Source of the DNA: Haloplasma contractile SSD-17B
GTDB taxonomy: Bacteria > Bacillota_I > Bacilli_A > Haloplasmatales > Haloplasmataceae
Length of the DNA: 64,000 nt
Reading direction: 5' to 3'
Assembly: GCF_000215935.2 (NCBI RefSeq)
Contig: NZ_AFNU02000010.1
Location: 49,997 to 113,996, forward strand
This document shows positions 63,322-64,000 of this stretch, piece after piece; within the stretch, counting starts at the first letter, position 1, and each line of letters starts with the position of its first letter. The notes under the pieces are model-generated. The model ran no database searches. It saw only the letters and a program-made list of their open reading frames with translations, and was not told the origin of the DNA. The translations under genes and the position numbers were made by a program.

Positions 63322-64000
63322 TTGAAGTTTAATAGAAAGATTGAAATAGTATTTAATCATAAGACAACTTTAATACTAGACAGTCAAAGTCAAATTTGTA
63401 ATACATTATATAACGAACTATTAGAAAAAATTAATCAAGAATATAAGAACAATCCCAAGGATGCTACGTTATTAAAGTGACGGAATCTACGCGACCTGAT
63501 ACCTATACTCAAGCAATCAAAGCCATACTTAAAAACCGTTTACTCCTCCCCCCTCAAGAATGTAGCATTTCGCCTACTCGATGCATTTAATCAATTTTTT
63601 AATGAAGAAAGAGGATATCCAAAGTTTAGAGCCCAAAAGCGAAAGTGGTTTTCATTATTTTATGATGAACCGTTTAAAGGATATAAACTTAAGGATCGAC
63701 AATTGTTAATTAGTTTAGGGAAAAATCAAAGTAATAAACAAATTCGTGTATCTGGTTTATTAAAAGAGAAGCTACGCTTAAAAGAAACAGATTTAGTCAA
63801 GACATTTAGGTTGTGTAAACAACATGGAAAATTTTATGGTATATTTTGTATTGAACGAGTGGCACCAGAGACAAAAGAAATTAGAACGTGGTTAGCTATC
63901 GATCCAAATCATAAGAACTTCTTTGTCGGCATCAATCACAAGGGTGAGAGTATTGAATTTGAAAAACTAACACAACCCAAATACTTTGATTTATTAATAG
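63322..64000 (+). pseudogene. IS200/IS605-type TnpB with an internal TGA (runs off the window)
   Basis: TTG at 63322 follows GGAGGTGA and opens MKFNRKIEIVFNHKTTLILD. After 52 codons there is TGA (63478-63480); the same frame then continues without a stop to base 64000: RNLRDLIPILKQSKPYLKTV, FRLLDAFNQFFNEERGYPKF, and the start of the RuvC domain TWLAIDPNHKNFFVGINHKG with catalytic Asp. A single base change (for example GGA to TGA) explains it. TnpB is an RNA-guided nuclease of the element; this copy is probably dead. No TnpA is seen upstream. Confidence 0.8.

Noticed and set aside
63478..63480. TGA read as a sense codon, suggesting code reassignment
   Set aside because: Several clearly complete genes in the window end in TGA (for example at 651 and 41871) and tryptophan is encoded by TGG throughout, so TGA is a normal stop.

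Overview
The window comes from a low-G+C Gram-positive bacterium (Bacillota, roughly one third G+C by eye) using the standard code: TGA is an ordinary stop, for example at the ends of the genes at 1-651 and 41566-41871. Strong AGGAGG-type ribosome binding sites, a T-box upstream of trpS, AddAB, MgtE, the small alarmone synthetase/NAD kinase/CYTH neighbourhood, a gerA-type germination operon and a CotY/CotZ-like coat protein point to an endospore former or a close descendant of one. The species cannot be fixed from the sequence alone. There are no rRNA genes, tRNA genes or CRISPR arrays.

Layout. 1-10.7 kb: cell-wall carboxypeptidase (cut by the window edge), small membrane proteins, a methyltransferase, transaldolase, a peroxiredoxin, a two-gene unit of diverged DapH/DapL relatives whose deacetylase partner has lost its metal ligands, a 47-residue membrane protein not in standard ORF lists, a lipid kinase and an aldehyde dehydrogenase. 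10.8-12.9 kb: four small Tyr/Gly/Pro-rich genes that look like spore-surface proteins. 13.3-20 kb: beta-hydroxyacid dehydrogenase, HPr with an upstream membrane protein carrying an EIIB-like domain whose phospho-cysteine is Glu, methylglyoxal synthase, UppP, a CotZ-like protein and MgtE. 20.3-24.7 kb: a heterodimeric ABC exporter behind a long leader with a leader peptide, two tandem terminators and two tiny ORFs, which looks like a drug-responsive attenuator. 24.9-31 kb: a decayed stub of a GH13 gene, panT-coaX, dps, a CNNM/CorC protein and an intact GH13 glucosidase. 31.4-38.5 kb: addBA. 39.2-41.9 kb: MsmX-type ATPase, PucR-type regulator and a rhodanese under a CsoR/CstR-like site. 42.3-47.7 kb: RluD-type synthase, nadK, relQ, CYTH protein, coiA, spx. 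48.3-53.4 kb: MATE exporter, trpS with T-box, and a glucosaminidase lipoprotein whose promoter spacer holds a G9 tract. 53.6-60 kb: gerA operon with a frameshifted gerAA, gerAC and three gerAB paralogues. 60.4-64 kb: a flavin amine oxidase, a decayed gerAC-gerAB fusion remnant, and a TnpB gene with an internal stop that runs off the window.

How the parts connect. Cell-envelope and spore functions dominate: UppP, VanY-like peptidase, glucosaminidase lipoprotein, coat-like proteins and germinant receptor. Carbon control is the second theme: HPr with its regulatory Ser, an EIIB-like membrane protein, methylglyoxal synthase, an MsmX-type ATPase with a possible cre site, and GH13 enzymes. Most genes stand alone between clear intrinsic terminators; real operons are addBA, panT-coaX, the ABC pair, nadK-relQ, the dapH/dapL-like pair and gerA. 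Signs of decay (GH13 stub, ger remnant, gerAA frameshift, broken TnpB) cluster in the accessory parts.
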